A stretch of DNA of 64,000 bases from Pseudomonas protegens CHA0 (GCF_000397205.1 NC_021237.1:3101001-3165000), one strand, 5' to 3'. Positions 36,301 to 47,756 are shown, counted from the first letter of the stretch. Notes: generated by a model not told the origin, from the letters alone. Translations and numbers: made by a program.

Positions 36301-39300
36301 CCGTGGGCTTCGACTATCCCACCATCAACCGGCTGGGCCAGTACCTGGAAGGGCTGCTGTCCCGGGAGCCGGCCAGCACCCCGGTAACGGTCGATGCCGG
36401 GGCGCCCGACGCCGCAGGGAGCGTCGCCGTGGTGGCCATGGCGTGCCGGTTTCCCCAGGCCGACAGCCCCGAGGCACTCTGGAAGCTGATGCTGGAACAG
36501 ACGGACACCGTGGGGCCGGTACCGCCGTCCCGGCTCGCCGGCGCCAAGCCGGAGGAAACCTTCCCGCGGTTTGCCAGCCTTATCCAGCGCCCCGAAGGGT
36601 TCGACGAAGCGTTCTTCCGCATTTCCCCCAAGGAAGCCCGGAGCATGGACCCCCAGCAACGGCTGTTGCTGATGGTGGCCTGGGAGGCTCTGGAACGGGC
36701 CGGTATCCCTCAGGAGAAGCTGCTGGAACAGAGGGTCGGGGTGTTTGTCGGGGCCAACTCCCACGACTACGAAACCCGGGTCCTGGGTAGCGCGCAAGGC
36801 GTGGATGCCCACTACGGCACTGGCAGTTCGTTTTCGGCGATCTGCGGGCGCCTCTCGCATTTTCTCGGCGTGCGTGGGCCGAGCCTGACGGTGGACACCG
36901 CATGCTCGTCATCGCTCACGGCCATCCATCTGGCGTGCAACAGCTTGCGTGCCGCGGAGTGCGACATCGCGATTGTGGGTGGGGTGAATGTCATCGCCTC
37001 GGCGTCGATCTTTCAATCCATGGGGCAGGCCGGCGCATTGGCCCCGGACGGCATCAGCAAGGCCTTCGACGACAGTGCCGACGGTTACGGTCGAGGGGAG
37101 GGCTGCGGCGTGGTCATTCTCAAGCGCCAGGCCCAGGCCGAGCGGGAGCGTGACCCGATTGTCGCGACGATTCTCGGTTCGGCGGTCAATCACGACGGTG
37201 CCTGTGCCGGGCTGACAGTGCCCAATGGTCCGGCGCAAGAGGCGCTGATCAGCGAAGCACTGGCCAACGCCGGCGTGCATCCGGGGCAAGTCAGCTACGT
37301 CGAGGCCCATGGCACCGGCACGGTGCTGGGTGACCCCATCGAGCTCAACGCCCTGCACAACGCCTATCGCCAGGCCAGCCCCGACAGTCCGCCGCTGACG
37401 GTGGCCTCGGTCAAGGCCAATATCGGGCACCTCGAGGCGGCAGCGGGCATCGCTTCGCTGATCAAGGCCTGCCTGGTGGTGGAGCACGGCCGGATTGCCC
37501 CGCAAGCCCATCTGCAGCGGGCCAACACCCGTGTCGACTGGGCGGCCATGAACCTCAAGCTGGCGCATCAGGCCATGGACTGGCCGGGCCGGCCGGAGTC
37601 GCGGGTGGCCGGGGTCAGTGCCTTTGGTTTCACCGGGACCAACGTGCATGTGCTGCTCAAGGGCTATACGGCGCCCGCGACAGCGCCTTTGCCACCCGCC
37701 ACAGCACCAGTGGCCTTGTGCCTGTCCGCGGCCACCCCGGCGGCATTGGCGGAGCTGGCCCAGCGCTATGTGTCCTTCCTGGGCGCTACCGAGCACTGCC
37801 CACAGACCATCTGCTACAACGCGCTGGTGCGGCGCACGGCGTTCAAGGAACGCCTGGTCGTCCACGGCCAGGATTGCCGCGAGCTGGCTCAGGCACTACA
37901 GGCCTGGCTGGCCGGCAGCCCCATCGCCAATGACCGCAAACCCGCGGCCGGCGAACCCTGGGCGACCCTGGCCGAGGCCTTTGGCCGCTGCGCCCAGCCG
38001 CCGGGCCCCGAGCGCTTGCCGGACGGCTGTCAGGCCATCGGGTTGCCCACCTATCCCTGGCAGCTCAACGACTACTGGATCGATGCTGGCCAGCCGGCTA
38101 CGGCGGTGCAGCCCGCCCGGGCAGCCTCGGGCCATCCTTGCCTGCAGGGGCTGGTACGGCCGGCCGCGCAGCTCTGGTACTGGTCGGGGGCTCTCGCTCC
38201 CCAGGCCGGGCATTACGACCCGCTGGGCGAACAGGGGTACAGGGTCAAGACTCACCTGTTGCTGGATGCCGTGCTCCAGGCGGTGCGGGAAACACCACGG
38301 GGCGTGCAGCAGATCCGCGACTTGCAGATTGCCCAGCTGCGTCTGCGCGGCGAACAGCACCTCACTTCGCACCTGAGCATCCACCTCACCCAGGCGCCTG
38401 ACGCCTGCTTCGAACTGGCCTTGCAAGGGGCCGGCGACGAGCGCCGCCAGGTCTGCATGAGCGGAACCCTGGTTGACTGTGCAGCGCAGTTGCAGGAGGA
38501 AACCCTGTGCGGGGTGTCGATGCTCGATGAGCCTTCACCGCCGGCGCCGGACGTTGGCCTGTGCCCATGGTCCGGGTGTGCGGCCACGGGCGGGCAGCGG
38601 GCCTTGTACCGCTTTGCCCACTCCCTGACGGCGGCCGAGCGCCAGACCCAGTTGCTGGCCAGTGTGGTCGAGCTGTTTGAAGGCGCCCACGCCGCCGCGC
38701 TGGTCGGGTTCTCCGGGCTCCAGGTATGGGCAGACCTGCCGGCGCAGGTATGGATTGTGCTGGCCGGCCATGACGCCGACAAACCCGACAGCCTGCAGGT
38801 AGTGGATGCCCGGGGTTGCCAGCTGGCGCTGTTCGAAGGTCCGCAGTTTGGCCATCCTGGTTCGTGGTACTTGCCCGACCTCCAGACTGCACCCCTCGAC
38901 CTGCCGATGATCGCTCGCCAATGGCAGGACTATCCGATGCCGGGCGAGGGCGCTCGGCAACGCGAGGGCTACTGGATGGTGCTGGCCTGGAGCACTGCCG
39001 AGGTCCAGCCACTGGCTGCGGCGTTTGCGGCTGAACAGCGTCCGGTCGAAGTCATCGAGCTGCACGCCGGGCAACAACCTCTGGCCCGCAAGCTGTCCTC
39101 GGCGTTGCGCGGGGCAGTGGCCGATCCGTCCTGCCTGGGGGTGATCGTTGCCGGCGTTGAGGCTCAGGAGGCCGACGGCCTCGGTATATCCCTGGTGGCC
39201 TCTGCGGCGCTGGTACAGGCCTTCGCCGGTGCGATTGCCAGCGTCGGAACACCGGCAAAGCCGGTCTGGTTCGCCCTTCATGCCAGTGATGCTGCGTCGC

Positions 39301-40697
39301 CGGCCATGGCCGCTGTCCAGGCCACCTGGCAGGGCGCCGCACATATCTTCGCCCTGGAGCAGCCTGCCTGGTGGGGCGGTCTGGTGACTTTGCAGGGCAG
39401 CGACAGAAGAAGCTACGCCAGCCTCTGCCGGCTGTTGCACGGCCAACCTGGCCATGATCACTTTGCGATCAGCGGCGCCCGGGTCGAGGTGCAATACCTG
39501 GTGGAGGATCAAGCCGACCCGCTACAGCGCCTGGAGCCGCCGGCGCTGAACGGAACCGTTGTGCTGCATGCCGTCCCGGGATCTGACCTGGAGACTGTGC
39601 TGACGGCGCTCGGGCAGCGGGGTGTGCAGCGTGTGCTGCTGCTCTGCGAGGCCCCCGGGCAACTGCACATGCCTGAGCGGATGCCCGAAGCGATGGCGAT
39701 CAGCAGCCTCTCGGACCTGAGCCGGGAAAACCTGGCTGACACCTTCGCGACGCTGCGAGCGCAAGACCGCATCGCCGGCTTTATCCACCTCGATCTTGAC
39801 TGGCGCACGGTTGCGCTCAAGGAGCCAGAGTTTGTCGTGCGAATGCAGGAAGGCGTTCGGCCGCTTGAGGTCTTGCAGCAGGTTCACCAGCTGATCGATG
39901 ACCCTGAAGCGTTCTTCCTGATCCTGGGCAGCGTGTCTTCCCTGCTTGGCGGGGCCGGCTTCGCCCGCTCGGCGATTGCCGATGCATATGCCTTGTGGGT
40001 GCATGCACAGCGCCGGCGCCAGGGGTTGAACTGCCAGCTGCTGCACCTGACGCAGAGCGAACAGGAGCTTGAGCAGGACGCCGCAGCCCGCACGGCCATG
40101 CAAGGCAGCGGCCTGCAGCCTTTGCAGCGCTCGCAGATAGTGCAGGCCATAGCCCGCGTGCTGGGTGGCCAGGGCCAGTGCGGGCTGCTCAATGTCGACT
40201 GGCAACAACTCAAAGGGCTGTACCTGAGCGTGCTGCCCTGGCCCTTGCTCGAACACCTGGGTGCAGCGGATAGCGCAGCGGATCAGCGTCTGGCCGAGCT
40301 GATTGGCCTGCCACCGCTGCAGCAGCGCCGGGCCATGCAGGCGCTGGTCTGCGAGGTAGTGGGGCAGGTGTTCGGCGTTGCCGATGGCCTGGAGCTCGAT
40401 GTCAGGAAGGGCTTCTTCGACATGGGCATGTCCTCGGTCATGTCGCTGGACCTGCGCTCACGGCTGGGCCGGGCGTTGAGCATCGACCTGCCTTCGACCT
40501 TCGGCTTCGAATACACCTCCATCGAACAGGTCACGGACTACCTCATGGGCCAGCTCCTGGCGCCTGAAACCCGGGAGCCGGTGGCGGCGCCCGAACCTGT
40601 GTCGCCAGCGTCGCGGCATCAGGACCTGCATGAACTGTCACGGGCCGAGCTGATTGGTGCTCTCGAAGACGAGCTGCGCGATATCGCCAATTACTAG
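33321..40697 (+). CDS. pltB: Type I polyketide synthase PltB, two modules
   Basis: A 2,458-residue PKS. Module 1: KS (residues about 11-435; C183, H318, H355), AT (about 530-830; S626 in GHSMGE) and ACP (S973 in GLSSIS). Module 2: KS (about 1032-1455; C1195, H1330, H1370), a KS-AT linker running straight into the post-AT linker LPTYPWQ with no AT core, a DH-like hotdog stretch, a degenerate KR (no GGxGxxG; Ser where the catalytic Tyr should be) and ACP (S2372 in GMSSVM). It extends dichloropyrrolyl by two malonate units, the second needing an AT in trans. AAGGAG lies 8 nt before the ATG. The product passes to PltC. Confidence 0.97.
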   Translation: MDARAPMDFEPIAIIGSGCRFAKGASTPEAFWELLRAGTDFVGPVPAERWDTAAIYDESAAETGTTYSKVGAFLEHIDRFDAHYFGISASEAKEMDPQQRLLLEVACESVARAGLTREQLKGSRTAVYVGMLGMDYLALHSREAGIEQINPYYAAGKEFSFAAGRIAYHLGVHGPAMTVTTACSSSLVAMHLACRALQAGEADMALAGGVNLMLAPDLTIYMSQIRAISPSGRCRVFDAAADGIVRGEGCGVTVLKRLADALRDGDPIQAVIRGSAINQDGASAGQTVPNANAQAAVISQALKVAGLSVDDIDYVEAHGTGTPLGDPIELSSLDSAFQGRERPLWVGSVKANMGHLDAAAGMASVIKTMMVLKHAEVPAQLHLAQLNPLVDWKRSRLAVPTAIESLPDRPRLAGISGFGLSGTNVHMILEDASAYRQAQPQQERSAQGRPWVLPVSARSAQAVVEQARAYAVHLPQQDDGQLQAFVASAIHRRDHFPYRSAVVGANAAQLKSQLEQLPAPTLACTTDEEDRRGPVLVFTGQGAQWVGMGRDLLEREPAFLAMIRRCDQALAQWASWSVEAELRSDASGSRLHLTEFAQPCIFAIQVAISECLRQWGVIPAAVVGHSMGEVAAAYCAGALDLESAVRVIHHRAQAMKDTLGQGRMLVVGLPAPTLQSRLANNPQLELSVVNSRNSCVVSGSPQAVQALDQQLRDEGIFTYLMSAEYAFHSRQMDECLTQIRAGLEDLPVFAAHTPWISTSAMPEEPILADADYWARNARGIVRFDRAIEQLIEQGHRLFVEIGPHTVLAASINQALADKGTQGLVCGALHKQGDAALELASIVARLYEWGAGPDWQAFQPREAALELPAYPWQQERFWFAPAPRPQPAGLVSQLRAQVLVYDAQGNLCAQANDVALSVPQLAQAAVPAPAKVPAAAQPVGDVRAQIGALLTQIIGVACADPDPDRGFFELGLSSISLVEFKRMLERQFALKLSATVGFDYPTINRLGQYLEGLLSREPASTPVTVDAGAPDAAGSVAVVAMACRFPQADSPEALWKLMLEQTDTVGPVPPSRLAGAKPEETFPRFASLIQRPEGFDEAFFRISPKEARSMDPQQRLLLMVAWEALERAGIPQEKLLEQRVGVFVGANSHDYETRVLGSAQGVDAHYGTGSSFSAICGRLSHFLGVRGPSLTVDTACSSSLTAIHLACNSLRAAECDIAIVGGVNVIASASIFQSMGQAGALAPDGISKAFDDSADGYGRGEGCGVVILKRQAQAERERDPIVATILGSAVNHDGACAGLTVPNGPAQEALISEALANAGVHPGQVSYVEAHGTGTVLGDPIELNALHNAYRQASPDSPPLTVASVKANIGHLEAAAGIASLIKACLVVEHGRIAPQAHLQRANTRVDWAAMNLKLAHQAMDWPGRPESRVAGVSAFGFTGTNVHVLLKGYTAPATAPLPPATAPVALCLSAATPAALAELAQRYVSFLGATEHCPQTICYNALVRRTAFKERLVVHGQDCRELAQALQAWLAGSPIANDRKPAAGEPWATLAEAFGRCAQPPGPERLPDGCQAIGLPTYPWQLNDYWIDAGQPATAVQPARAASGHPCLQGLVRPAAQLWYWSGALAPQAGHYDPLGEQGYRVKTHLLLDAVLQAVRETPRGVQQIRDLQIAQLRLRGEQHLTSHLSIHLTQAPDACFELALQGAGDERRQVCMSGTLVDCAAQLQEETLCGVSMLDEPSPPAPDVGLCPWSGCAATGGQRALYRFAHSLTAAERQTQLLASVVELFEGAHAAALVGFSGLQVWADLPAQVWIVLAGHDADKPDSLQVVDARGCQLALFEGPQFGHPGSWYLPDLQTAPLDLPMIARQWQDYPMPGEGARQREGYWMVLAWSTAEVQPLAAAFAAEQRPVEVIELHAGQQPLARKLSSALRGAVADPSCLGVIVAGVEAQEADGLGISLVASAALVQAFAGAIASVGTPAKPVWFALHASDAASPAMAAVQATWQGAAHIFALEQPAWWGGLVTLQGSDRRSYASLCRLLHGQPGHDHFAISGARVEVQYLVEDQADPLQRLEPPALNGTVVLHAVPGSDLETVLTALGQRGVQRVLLLCEAPGQLHMPERMPEAMAISSLSDLSRENLADTFATLRAQDRIAGFIHLDLDWRTVALKEPEFVVRMQEGVRPLEVLQQVHQLIDDPEAFFLILGSVSSLLGGAGFARSAIADAYALWVHAQRRRQGLNCQLLHLTQSEQELEQDAAARTAMQGSGLQPLQRSQIVQAIARVLGGQGQCGLLNVDWQQLKGLYLSVLPWPLLEHLGAADSAADQRLAELIGLPPLQQRRAMQALVCEVVGQVFGVADGLELDVRKGFFDMGMSSVMSLDLRSRLGRALSIDLPSTFGFEYTSIEQVTDYLMGQLLAPETREPVAAPEPVSPASRHQDLHELSRAELIGALEDELRDIANY

Positions 40698-40709
40698 CCC
40701 TGGGGCTGG

Positions 40710-43700
40710 ATGACAACTGCCAGAGAATCACTGATCGAGGCCTTTATGGATAACGATGTCCGCGATGTAAGCAAGGAACAGCTGCAAGAGAGTCTTGCTC
40801 AGGCAATCACCACCATCCGTGCGCTCAAGGAAAAGGTGGCCGGCAAGAGCTCGGCGCCTGTCGAACCGATCGCCATAGTGGGCCTGGGGTGCCGGCTACC
40901 GGGCAGTGCCGACACACCGAAGCGGCTGTGGAGCCTGCTGAAAAACGCCACCGATGCGGTGGGCGACATGCCCAGCGACCGTCTGTACGGCACCGACTAT
41001 TACCATCCTGATCCCCAGGCACCCGGCAAGGCCTACGTCATGCGCGGTGGCTTCATCGAGGGGGTGGATCAGTTCGACCCGGGCTTCTTCGGCATTTCGC
41101 CCAAGGAAGCCGAAGGCATGGACCCCCAGCAGCGCCTGGCCCTGGAGGTTGCCTGGGAGGCCCTGGAGAACGCCGCGATCGCCCCCGACAGCCTGCATGG
41201 CAAGAAGCTCGGCGTGTTCATGGGGGTCAGTACCAATGATTACGTGCGCCTGCGCCAGCAGTTGGGCGCGGTCGAGGACGTCAACGCCTACCAGTTCTAT
41301 GGCGAAACCAGCTTCGTGGCCGGGCGCATTGCCTACACCCTGGGCTCCAGGGGCCCGGCGGTGGTGCTCGACACCTCCTGCTCCTCATCCCTGGTGGCCC
41401 TGCACCAGGCCTGCAACAGCCTGCGCAGCCGCGAGAGCGAGCTGGCGCTGGCCGGTGGGGTCAACCTGATCCTGTCGCCCTACGGTTTCATCCTGGTCAG
41501 CAAGCTGCGGGCCGTGGCCCCCGATGGCCGCTGCAAGACCTTCGACGCGGCGGCCGATGGCTACGGGCGCGCCGAAGGCTGCGTGATCCTTGCGCTCAAG
41601 CGGCTGAGCGATGCGGTACGCGACCAGGACCCGGTGCTGGCCGTGATCGAGGGTAGTGCGGTCAACAACGACGGCGCCAGCAGCGGCATCACCGTGCCCA
41701 ACATCCACGCCCAGGAAGAGGTGATCAGGCTGGCGCTCGGCCAGGCCGGGCTCCAGGGCAGCGAGGTCGACTATGTCGAGGCCCATGGCACCGGCACCGC
41801 GCTGGGCGACCCGATCGAACTGCACGCCCTGCATGCGGTACTGGGCAAGCAGCGGCCCGTGGATGCACCGCTGCTGGTGGGCTCGATCAAGGCCAACATG
41901 GGGCATCTCGAACCGGTCGCCGGGGTGACCGGGCTGGCCAAGGTCCTGCTGTGCCTGCAACAAGAGGCCCTGGTGCCCCAGGTGCACTTCAACACGCCCA
42001 ACCCGCGGATCGAATGGGATCGCCTGGCCCTGAAGGTGGTCACCGAATCCACGCCCTGGCCACGCCAGGGCAAGGCGCGGCACGCCGGTGTCAGTTCGTT
42101 TGGTGTCACCGGCACCAACGCCCATGTGCTAGTGGGCGACGCGCCGCTGCGCGAACGTGCCCAGGGACGCGACAACCCCTGGCAGCTGATCACTCTGTCG
42201 GCCAAGGGCGAGACGCCCCGGCGCCAGATTGCCGGACGCTATGAACGTTTTATCGCCGACAACAGCCAGCTCGAACTCAAGGACCTGTGCTACACGGCGA
42301 ACGTCGGGCGGGCACACTTTGGCCATCGTTTCGCGGCCGTGGCCGATAGCCGTGAGGGGCTGCGCGAGCAACTGGCAGCCTATGCGTCACGCAAGGTGGT
42401 GGGCCATGTATTCGAAGGGCGCTGCCAGGGAGCGGCGGCGCCGCTGGTGATGCTCTTTCCGGGGCAGGGCTGCCAGTACCGGGCAATGGCCCAGGCACTG
42501 TATGACAGCGAACCATTCTTCAAGGCGCAGATCGATGAATGCCGCGCCCTGTTGCAGCCGCTGATGGACGTGGACCTGCTGACCCTGGTGCTGGACGCGG
42601 GTGCGGCCAGTGACAGCTACCTGCAACAGACCCGCTATGCCCAGCCGGCGATATTCGCGGTCGAATATGCCCTGGCGCGGTTGTGGATGCATTGGGGGGT
42701 CGCTGCCGATGCGCTGTTCGGACACAGTTTCGGCGAGATCGGTGCAATCTGTGTGGCCGGGGCGGTATCCCTGGCTGACGCGCTGCGGATGGTGGAGGCG
42801 CGTGGGCGCCTGGCCCAGCAACTGATGACGGCCGGCGGCGCGATGTACGCACTGGGCATGAGCGAGGCGCAACTGCTGGAGCTGCTCAAGGACCGGCCCG
42901 GCAGCGCGATCGAACTGGCGGCAGTCAACAGCCCGCAGGACGTGGTGGTGGCCGGGCCGCAAGCCGAGGTCCAGGCGCTGGCCGAAGCGGCGCTCGCCAG
43001 CGGTTGCAAGGTCAAGAAGCTTGCGGTTTCCCATGCCTTCCATACCGCAGCCACCGAGCCGATGCTTGAAGCGTTCCGCCAGACGGTGGCGCAGATCACC
43101 TTCAGCGAGCCGCGCTTGCCGGTCATCAGCAGTGTCACTGGCCGGGTGCATACGCTCTCCAGCCTGAGCTCGCCCGATTACTGGTGTACGCACACCCGCC
43201 AGGCCGTGAGGTTCAGCGAAGGGGTCAACACCCTGATCGCAGAGCTGGGGGTGAAAACCTTCCTTGAAGTGGCCTCCGATGCTGTGTTGACGCCGCTGAT
43301 CGGCCGTCACCCCCTGGCGGACGACAGCCTGGTCCTGGCCAGCCTGCGCCGGGCCGGCGATCCGTCCAGGGACCTGCGCCTGGCCGCCGCGCAGCTCTAC
43401 GTGGGCGGCCATAACCTCGACTGGGCCCGGCTGCACGAGCATGACGGGGCCTTGCGCCAGGCCTTGCCCGGGTATGCGTTTCAGCGCCAGCGCTACTGGT
43501 TCGACAACGCCAGCGGCTCGCCCCTGCAACAGGTCACTGCGGGAGCGGTCGGCCGGCTGCTGGGGCATTCGGTCAATGCACCCACTCCGGCATTCGAGTC
43601 GACGCTCGATAGCGGGCTCCTGCAGGCCGTGGGCGGCGAGATCCGCGATGACCTGGCGCTGCTGCGTCCTGACCGGTTGCTGGCAGCCCTGAGCGATGAG

Positions 43701-46070
43701 CTGGCCGGCCACTTGCAGCTGGACACCTATGGGGTGAGCCTCGCCAGCATCACCCCGGCCCTGGCGTTCCATGTCGATGACCAGTTGCATCTGTTCACCG
43801 AACTCAAGCCGCTGTCCGGGGCGGCCTGGGAGGTCAACTGTTCGGCCCTGAGCGCAGCGGCCAAGGTTGCCGGTGCCGATTGGCAGCCGGTCCTGTCGCT
43901 GACCCTGGAAGGCCTGCCGGCGGCTGTCCGGGGCGGCCTGCCGGACCCGGGCCATGCCGCCACCCAGGACGCAGGCTTTGTCTACCACATGCAGTTGCCG
44001 GCAGAACCCGATCCGCACGGCAATCACCTTGGGCAGGTCCTCGAGTACCTGGGGCAGGCGGTGCCGGGCGATGCGCCGGGCTCGATAAGCGGCATCCGCC
44101 GCTGGGTCGCCAGCCGGTCCGCTTCGCCCCGGGCACAAAGCCTGGTGATTGCCACGAGCCAGGCACATCCGCAGCAATTCGACTGCGCCTTGTACGATGC
44201 GCACGGCCAGTGTGTAGGCAGCCTGGAAGGGCTGACCCTGGCTGCCGCCCCGAGTGAGGAGGCGCTGCGTGGCATGCTTTACCAGCCCGACGTGCTCTAC
44301 AGCCTGGATTGGCTCGAACGCCCTCGCCAGCGCGCCGAAGTGCCGCAGCAGGGCCGCTTGTTCACCCTGGTCAGCCGCTCGCCGGAGACCGCCGCTCCCC
44401 TGGTCGAACACCTGCAGCGTGGCGGGCATCGTGCCCGGGTCCTGTGCCCGCAGCAGTTGCTCGATAGCGCGCGGAGGGTGCTGGCCCAGGACCCGAGCCA
44501 GGCATTGACCGATGAAGGCGAGGCCTTGGCCGCCGATATCATCGTGCTCGATGGCAAAGACATCGAGGATGCCGGCTCGACCACGCTGCAGAGCCTGTCG
44601 AGCCTGCAGGCGACGCTGTTCCACCCGTTGCTGGAGATGGTCCAGGCGCTCATCGAACTGGGCCCGCGCGGTGGCCGGTTGTGGCTGGTGACCCAAGGGG
44701 CAAACGCCGTTGGCCTGGATCGCGACCAGCCCCTGCAAGTGGCGACCGGGCCGTTGTGGGGGCTGGGCAAGACGCTCGCCCTGGAGCACCCCGAACACTG
44801 GCGCGGGCTGATCGACCTGGCCCCCGACGATCCTCACTGGGCAAGGGCGCTGGCCGAAGAAGTCAGTGACCCCGATGGCGAGGACAAGATCTGCCTGCGC
44901 CCGGGCAAGCGTTATGTCCAGCGCCTGAACCATTTCAGCACTGCGCAGTTGCCAGCACAGGCCTATGCACCTTGCCCGCAGGGCAGTTACCTGATTACCG
45001 GCGGCATGGGTGGAATTGGCCTGGCCATGGCCCAGTGGCTTCTGGATAAAGGCGCTGGCGCTGTGCTGATCACCGGCCGGCGGCCACTGGAGGATGTCGC
45101 CACGGGCCTGGAGCGCTTCGGCGCTGCGGCATCGCGGGTGAGTTACGTCCAGGCCGACATCACCTCGCCCCAGGACATGCAGCGGCTGTTCTGCGGTCTG
45201 GAGGCGTCGGGCGCGAGCCTGAAGGGCATCTTCCATGCCGCCGGAATTTCAATTCCGCAGGATCTCAAGGACGTCGACCGTGACAGTTTCGACCAGGTGA
45301 TGCGGCCCAAGGTCGAGGGCACCTGGTTGTTGCACGAACTGTCCCTGGGGCTGGACCTGGACTTCTTTGTCCTGTGTTCGAGCATCGCCAGTGTCTGGGG
45401 TTCGCAGCATGTCGCCAGCTACGCAGCCGCCAATCAGTTCCTCGACAGCCTGGCGTGGCAGCGTCGGGCCATGGGCCTGAGTGCCCTGGTGATCGACTGG
45501 GGGCTGTGGGCCGGCGGCAGTCACCTGTTCGACGAGCAGGTGCTGAATTTCCTCACCAGCGTTGGCTTGAAACAGATCGCCCCGGTACAGAACGTCGGCC
45601 TGCTGTCGCGGATTCTGGCCAGCGAGCTGCCCCAGATGGTGGTGTCAGGGGTGGACTGGAATCGCTTCAAGCCACTGCTCGAATCCCGCGGCCCGCAACC
45701 GCTGCTGCAGTACATCCGCAGCCAGGCTCCGACCGCCAGGGCCGGCGACAGCAGCAACGTGGAGATCCTGCAGCAACTGGCGGGCGCCGACGAAGCTGCT
45801 GCCCTGGCATTGCTGGATGACTACGTGTGGGAGCAGTACGCGCAGTTGCTCGGGGTCAAGACCGAACAGGTGCGGGCCAAGCTCGAGGATGGCGGCAGCC
45901 TGATGGACTACGGCCTGGACTCGCTGCTGGTGATGGACATGGTCGCCCGCTGCCGGCGCGATCTGAAGCTGGAGATCAAGGCCCGCGAGTTTCTTGAGTG
46001 TCCGGGCCTGATGTGGCCGGACTTCCTGGCCCGTTCGATAAAGGAACAGGGCTGCGTGGCCGAGGCCTGA
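40710..46070 (+). CDS. pltC: Type I polyketide synthase PltC, one module
   Basis: A 1,786-residue PKS with KS (C224, H359, H399), AT (S673 in GHSFGE), a DH-like degenerate linker region, an intact KR (ITGGMGGIG; catalytic Y1571 in SYAAANQF) and ACP (S1738 in GLDSL). No thioesterase domain is present; PltG acts separately. The N terminus has a docking-type helix (KEQLQESLAQAITTIRALKE). It adds the third malonate. The reduced beta-ketone is the carbon that ends as the unoxygenated C4 of the resorcinol, so KR activity here fits the product. The start may instead be ATG 40746, which has GAGG about 6 nt upstream; ATG 40710 has a poor site. Confidence 0.97.
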   Translation: MTTARESLIEAFMDNDVRDVSKEQLQESLAQAITTIRALKEKVAGKSSAPVEPIAIVGLGCRLPGSADTPKRLWSLLKNATDAVGDMPSDRLYGTDYYHPDPQAPGKAYVMRGGFIEGVDQFDPGFFGISPKEAEGMDPQQRLALEVAWEALENAAIAPDSLHGKKLGVFMGVSTNDYVRLRQQLGAVEDVNAYQFYGETSFVAGRIAYTLGSRGPAVVLDTSCSSSLVALHQACNSLRSRESELALAGGVNLILSPYGFILVSKLRAVAPDGRCKTFDAAADGYGRAEGCVILALKRLSDAVRDQDPVLAVIEGSAVNNDGASSGITVPNIHAQEEVIRLALGQAGLQGSEVDYVEAHGTGTALGDPIELHALHAVLGKQRPVDAPLLVGSIKANMGHLEPVAGVTGLAKVLLCLQQEALVPQVHFNTPNPRIEWDRLALKVVTESTPWPRQGKARHAGVSSFGVTGTNAHVLVGDAPLRERAQGRDNPWQLITLSAKGETPRRQIAGRYERFIADNSQLELKDLCYTANVGRAHFGHRFAAVADSREGLREQLAAYASRKVVGHVFEGRCQGAAAPLVMLFPGQGCQYRAMAQALYDSEPFFKAQIDECRALLQPLMDVDLLTLVLDAGAASDSYLQQTRYAQPAIFAVEYALARLWMHWGVAADALFGHSFGEIGAICVAGAVSLADALRMVEARGRLAQQLMTAGGAMYALGMSEAQLLELLKDRPGSAIELAAVNSPQDVVVAGPQAEVQALAEAALASGCKVKKLAVSHAFHTAATEPMLEAFRQTVAQITFSEPRLPVISSVTGRVHTLSSLSSPDYWCTHTRQAVRFSEGVNTLIAELGVKTFLEVASDAVLTPLIGRHPLADDSLVLASLRRAGDPSRDLRLAAAQLYVGGHNLDWARLHEHDGALRQALPGYAFQRQRYWFDNASGSPLQQVTAGAVGRLLGHSVNAPTPAFESTLDSGLLQAVGGEIRDDLALLRPDRLLAALSDELAGHLQLDTYGVSLASITPALAFHVDDQLHLFTELKPLSGAAWEVNCSALSAAAKVAGADWQPVLSLTLEGLPAAVRGGLPDPGHAATQDAGFVYHMQLPAEPDPHGNHLGQVLEYLGQAVPGDAPGSISGIRRWVASRSASPRAQSLVIATSQAHPQQFDCALYDAHGQCVGSLEGLTLAAAPSEEALRGMLYQPDVLYSLDWLERPRQRAEVPQQGRLFTLVSRSPETAAPLVEHLQRGGHRARVLCPQQLLDSARRVLAQDPSQALTDEGEALAADIIVLDGKDIEDAGSTTLQSLSSLQATLFHPLLEMVQALIELGPRGGRLWLVTQGANAVGLDRDQPLQVATGPLWGLGKTLALEHPEHWRGLIDLAPDDPHWARALAEEVSDPDGEDKICLRPGKRYVQRLNHFSTAQLPAQAYAPCPQGSYLITGGMGGIGLAMAQWLLDKGAGAVLITGRRPLEDVATGLERFGAAASRVSYVQADITSPQDMQRLFCGLEASGASLKGIFHAAGISIPQDLKDVDRDSFDQVMRPKVEGTWLLHELSLGLDLDFFVLCSSIASVWGSQHVASYAAANQFLDSLAWQRRAMGLSALVIDWGLWAGGSHLFDEQVLNFLTSVGLKQIAPVQNVGLLSRILASELPQMVVSGVDWNRFKPLLESRGPQPLLQYIRSQAPTARAGDSSNVEILQQLAGADEAAALALLDDYVWEQYAQLLGVKTEQVRAKLEDGGSLMDYGLDSLLVMDMVARCRRDLKLEIKAREFLECPGLMWPDFLARSIKEQGCVAEA

Positions 46071-46120
46071 CGGGCCGCGGGCAGTGCAACCCAGACCCAT
46101 GATCTGTGATTGAGGTGGTT

Positions 46121-47755
46121 ATGAACGATGTGCAGTCTGGCAAGGCGCCAGAGCATTACGACATTCTCTTGGCGGGCAACAGCATCAGCGTGATCATGCT
46201 CGCCGCCTGCCTGGCCCGGAACAAGGTCCGGGTCGGTTTGTTGCGCAACCGGCAGATGCCCCCCGACCTTACCGGTGAGGCGACGATTCCCTATACCTCG
46301 ATGATTTTCGAGCTGATTGCCGACCGCTATGGCGTGCCGGAAATAAAGAATATCGCCCGCACCCGGGATATCCAGCAGAAGGTGATGCCGTCTTCCGGGG
46401 TCAAGAAGAACCTCGGGTTCATCTATCACCAGCGCAGCCGGGCGGTGGACCTGGGCCAGGCGCTGCAATTCAACGTGCCCTCCGAGCATGGCGAGAACCA
46501 TCTGTTCAGGCCCGATATCGATGCCTATCTGCTGGCGGCGGCCATCGGTTATGGCGCGCAGCTGGTGGAGATCGACAACAGCCCAGAGGTGCTGGTCGAG
46601 GACAGCGGGGTCAAGGTAGCTACGGCACTGGGGCGCTGGGTCACTGCCGATTTCATGGTTGATGGCAGCCAGGGCGGCCAGGTGCTGGCGCGGCAGGCGG
46701 GCCTGGTCAGCCAGGCTTCGACGCAGAAGACCCGGACCCTGGAATTCTCCACTCATATGCTCGGGGTGGTGCCGTTCGATGAGTGCGTGCAGGGCGATTT
46801 TCCCGGCCAGTGGCATGGCGGCACTCTGCATCATGTGTTCGATGGGGGCTGGGTGGGGGTCATCCCGTTCAACAACCATCAGCACTCGCGCAACCCTTTG
46901 GTCAGCGTGCTGGTTTCACTGCGTGAGGACCTCTGCCCGAGCATGGACGGCGACCAGGTCCTGGCCGGCCTGATCGAGCTGTACCCCGGCCTGGGGCGGC
47001 ACCTGTCCGGCGCCCGGCGGGTTCGCGAGTGGGCGCTGCGCCAGCCGCCCCGGCAGGTCTATCGCACGGCGCTCGAACGCCGCTGCCTGATGTTCGACGA
47101 GGGCGCCGCGAGCAACGATCTGTTGTTCTCGCGCAAGCTGTCCAATGCTGCGGAACTGGTTCTGGCCCTGGCGCACCGGCTGATCAAGGCGGCGCACAGC
47201 GGTGACTACCGCAGCCCGGCCCTGAATGATTTTGTCCTGACCCAGGACAGCATCATCAGCTTGAGTGACCGGATCGCCTCGGCGGCCTATGTGTCGTTTC
47301 GCGACCCCGAGTTGTGGAATGCCTTCGCCCGTGTCTGGCTGCTGCAGTCGATTGCCGCCACCATCACCGCGCGCAAGATCAACGATGCCTTTGCCAAGGA
47401 CCTGGACCCGCGGGTGTTCGATGAAATCGACCAGCTCGCAGAGGACGGTTTCTGGATGCCTCTGTATCAGGGGTACAAGGATATTCTCAACACTACGCTG
47501 GGCCTTTGTGATGACGTCAAAAGCGCCAAGGTCTCTGCTGCGCACGCGGCGAGCAGCATCTTTGCGGAGCTTGCCAACGCCAGTTTTGTTCCGCCTATTT
47601 TTGATTTTGCTAATCCTCACGCTCGTGTCTATCAACTGACCACCTTGAGAAAGCTCAAGGCGCTCTGGTGGGGCCTGATGCAAGTGCCCTCAGAGGTCGG
47701 ACGGCTGATTTTCTATCGATCCTTCAGAAAACCTTCCCTGCGCAAGGAGAGTTGA
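46121..47755 (+). CDS. pltD: Halogenase-like protein PltD
   Basis: A 544-residue relative of flavin-dependent halogenases. The N-terminal FAD glycine motif is lost (LLAGNSISVIML in place of GxGxxG), and the signature W-x-W-x-I-P reads W244-V-G246-V-I-P, without the second Trp. It therefore probably has no halogenase activity, and its role in pyoluteorin assembly is unresolved. ATG 46121 is preferred over GTG 46106 because GAGG lies about 6 nt before it. It lies 50 nt after pltC and 1 nt before pltE. Confidence 0.95.
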   Translation: MNDVQSGKAPEHYDILLAGNSISVIMLAACLARNKVRVGLLRNRQMPPDLTGEATIPYTSMIFELIADRYGVPEIKNIARTRDIQQKVMPSSGVKKNLGFIYHQRSRAVDLGQALQFNVPSEHGENHLFRPDIDAYLLAAAIGYGAQLVEIDNSPEVLVEDSGVKVATALGRWVTADFMVDGSQGGQVLARQAGLVSQASTQKTRTLEFSTHMLGVVPFDECVQGDFPGQWHGGTLHHVFDGGWVGVIPFNNHQHSRNPLVSVLVSLREDLCPSMDGDQVLAGLIELYPGLGRHLSGARRVREWALRQPPRQVYRTALERRCLMFDEGAASNDLLFSRKLSNAAELVLALAHRLIKAAHSGDYRSPALNDFVLTQDSIISLSDRIASAAYVSFRDPELWNAFARVWLLQSIAATITARKINDAFAKDLDPRVFDEIDQLAEDGFWMPLYQGYKDILNTTLGLCDDVKSAKVSAAHAASSIFAELANASFVPPIFDFANPHARVYQLTTLRKLKALWWGLMQVPSEVGRLIFYRSFRKPSLRKES

Positions 47756-47756
47756 A

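Noticed and set aside
42387..45236. A 949-codon antisense frame across pltC
   Set aside because: Shadow of the PKS gene; the real domains are on the plus strand.
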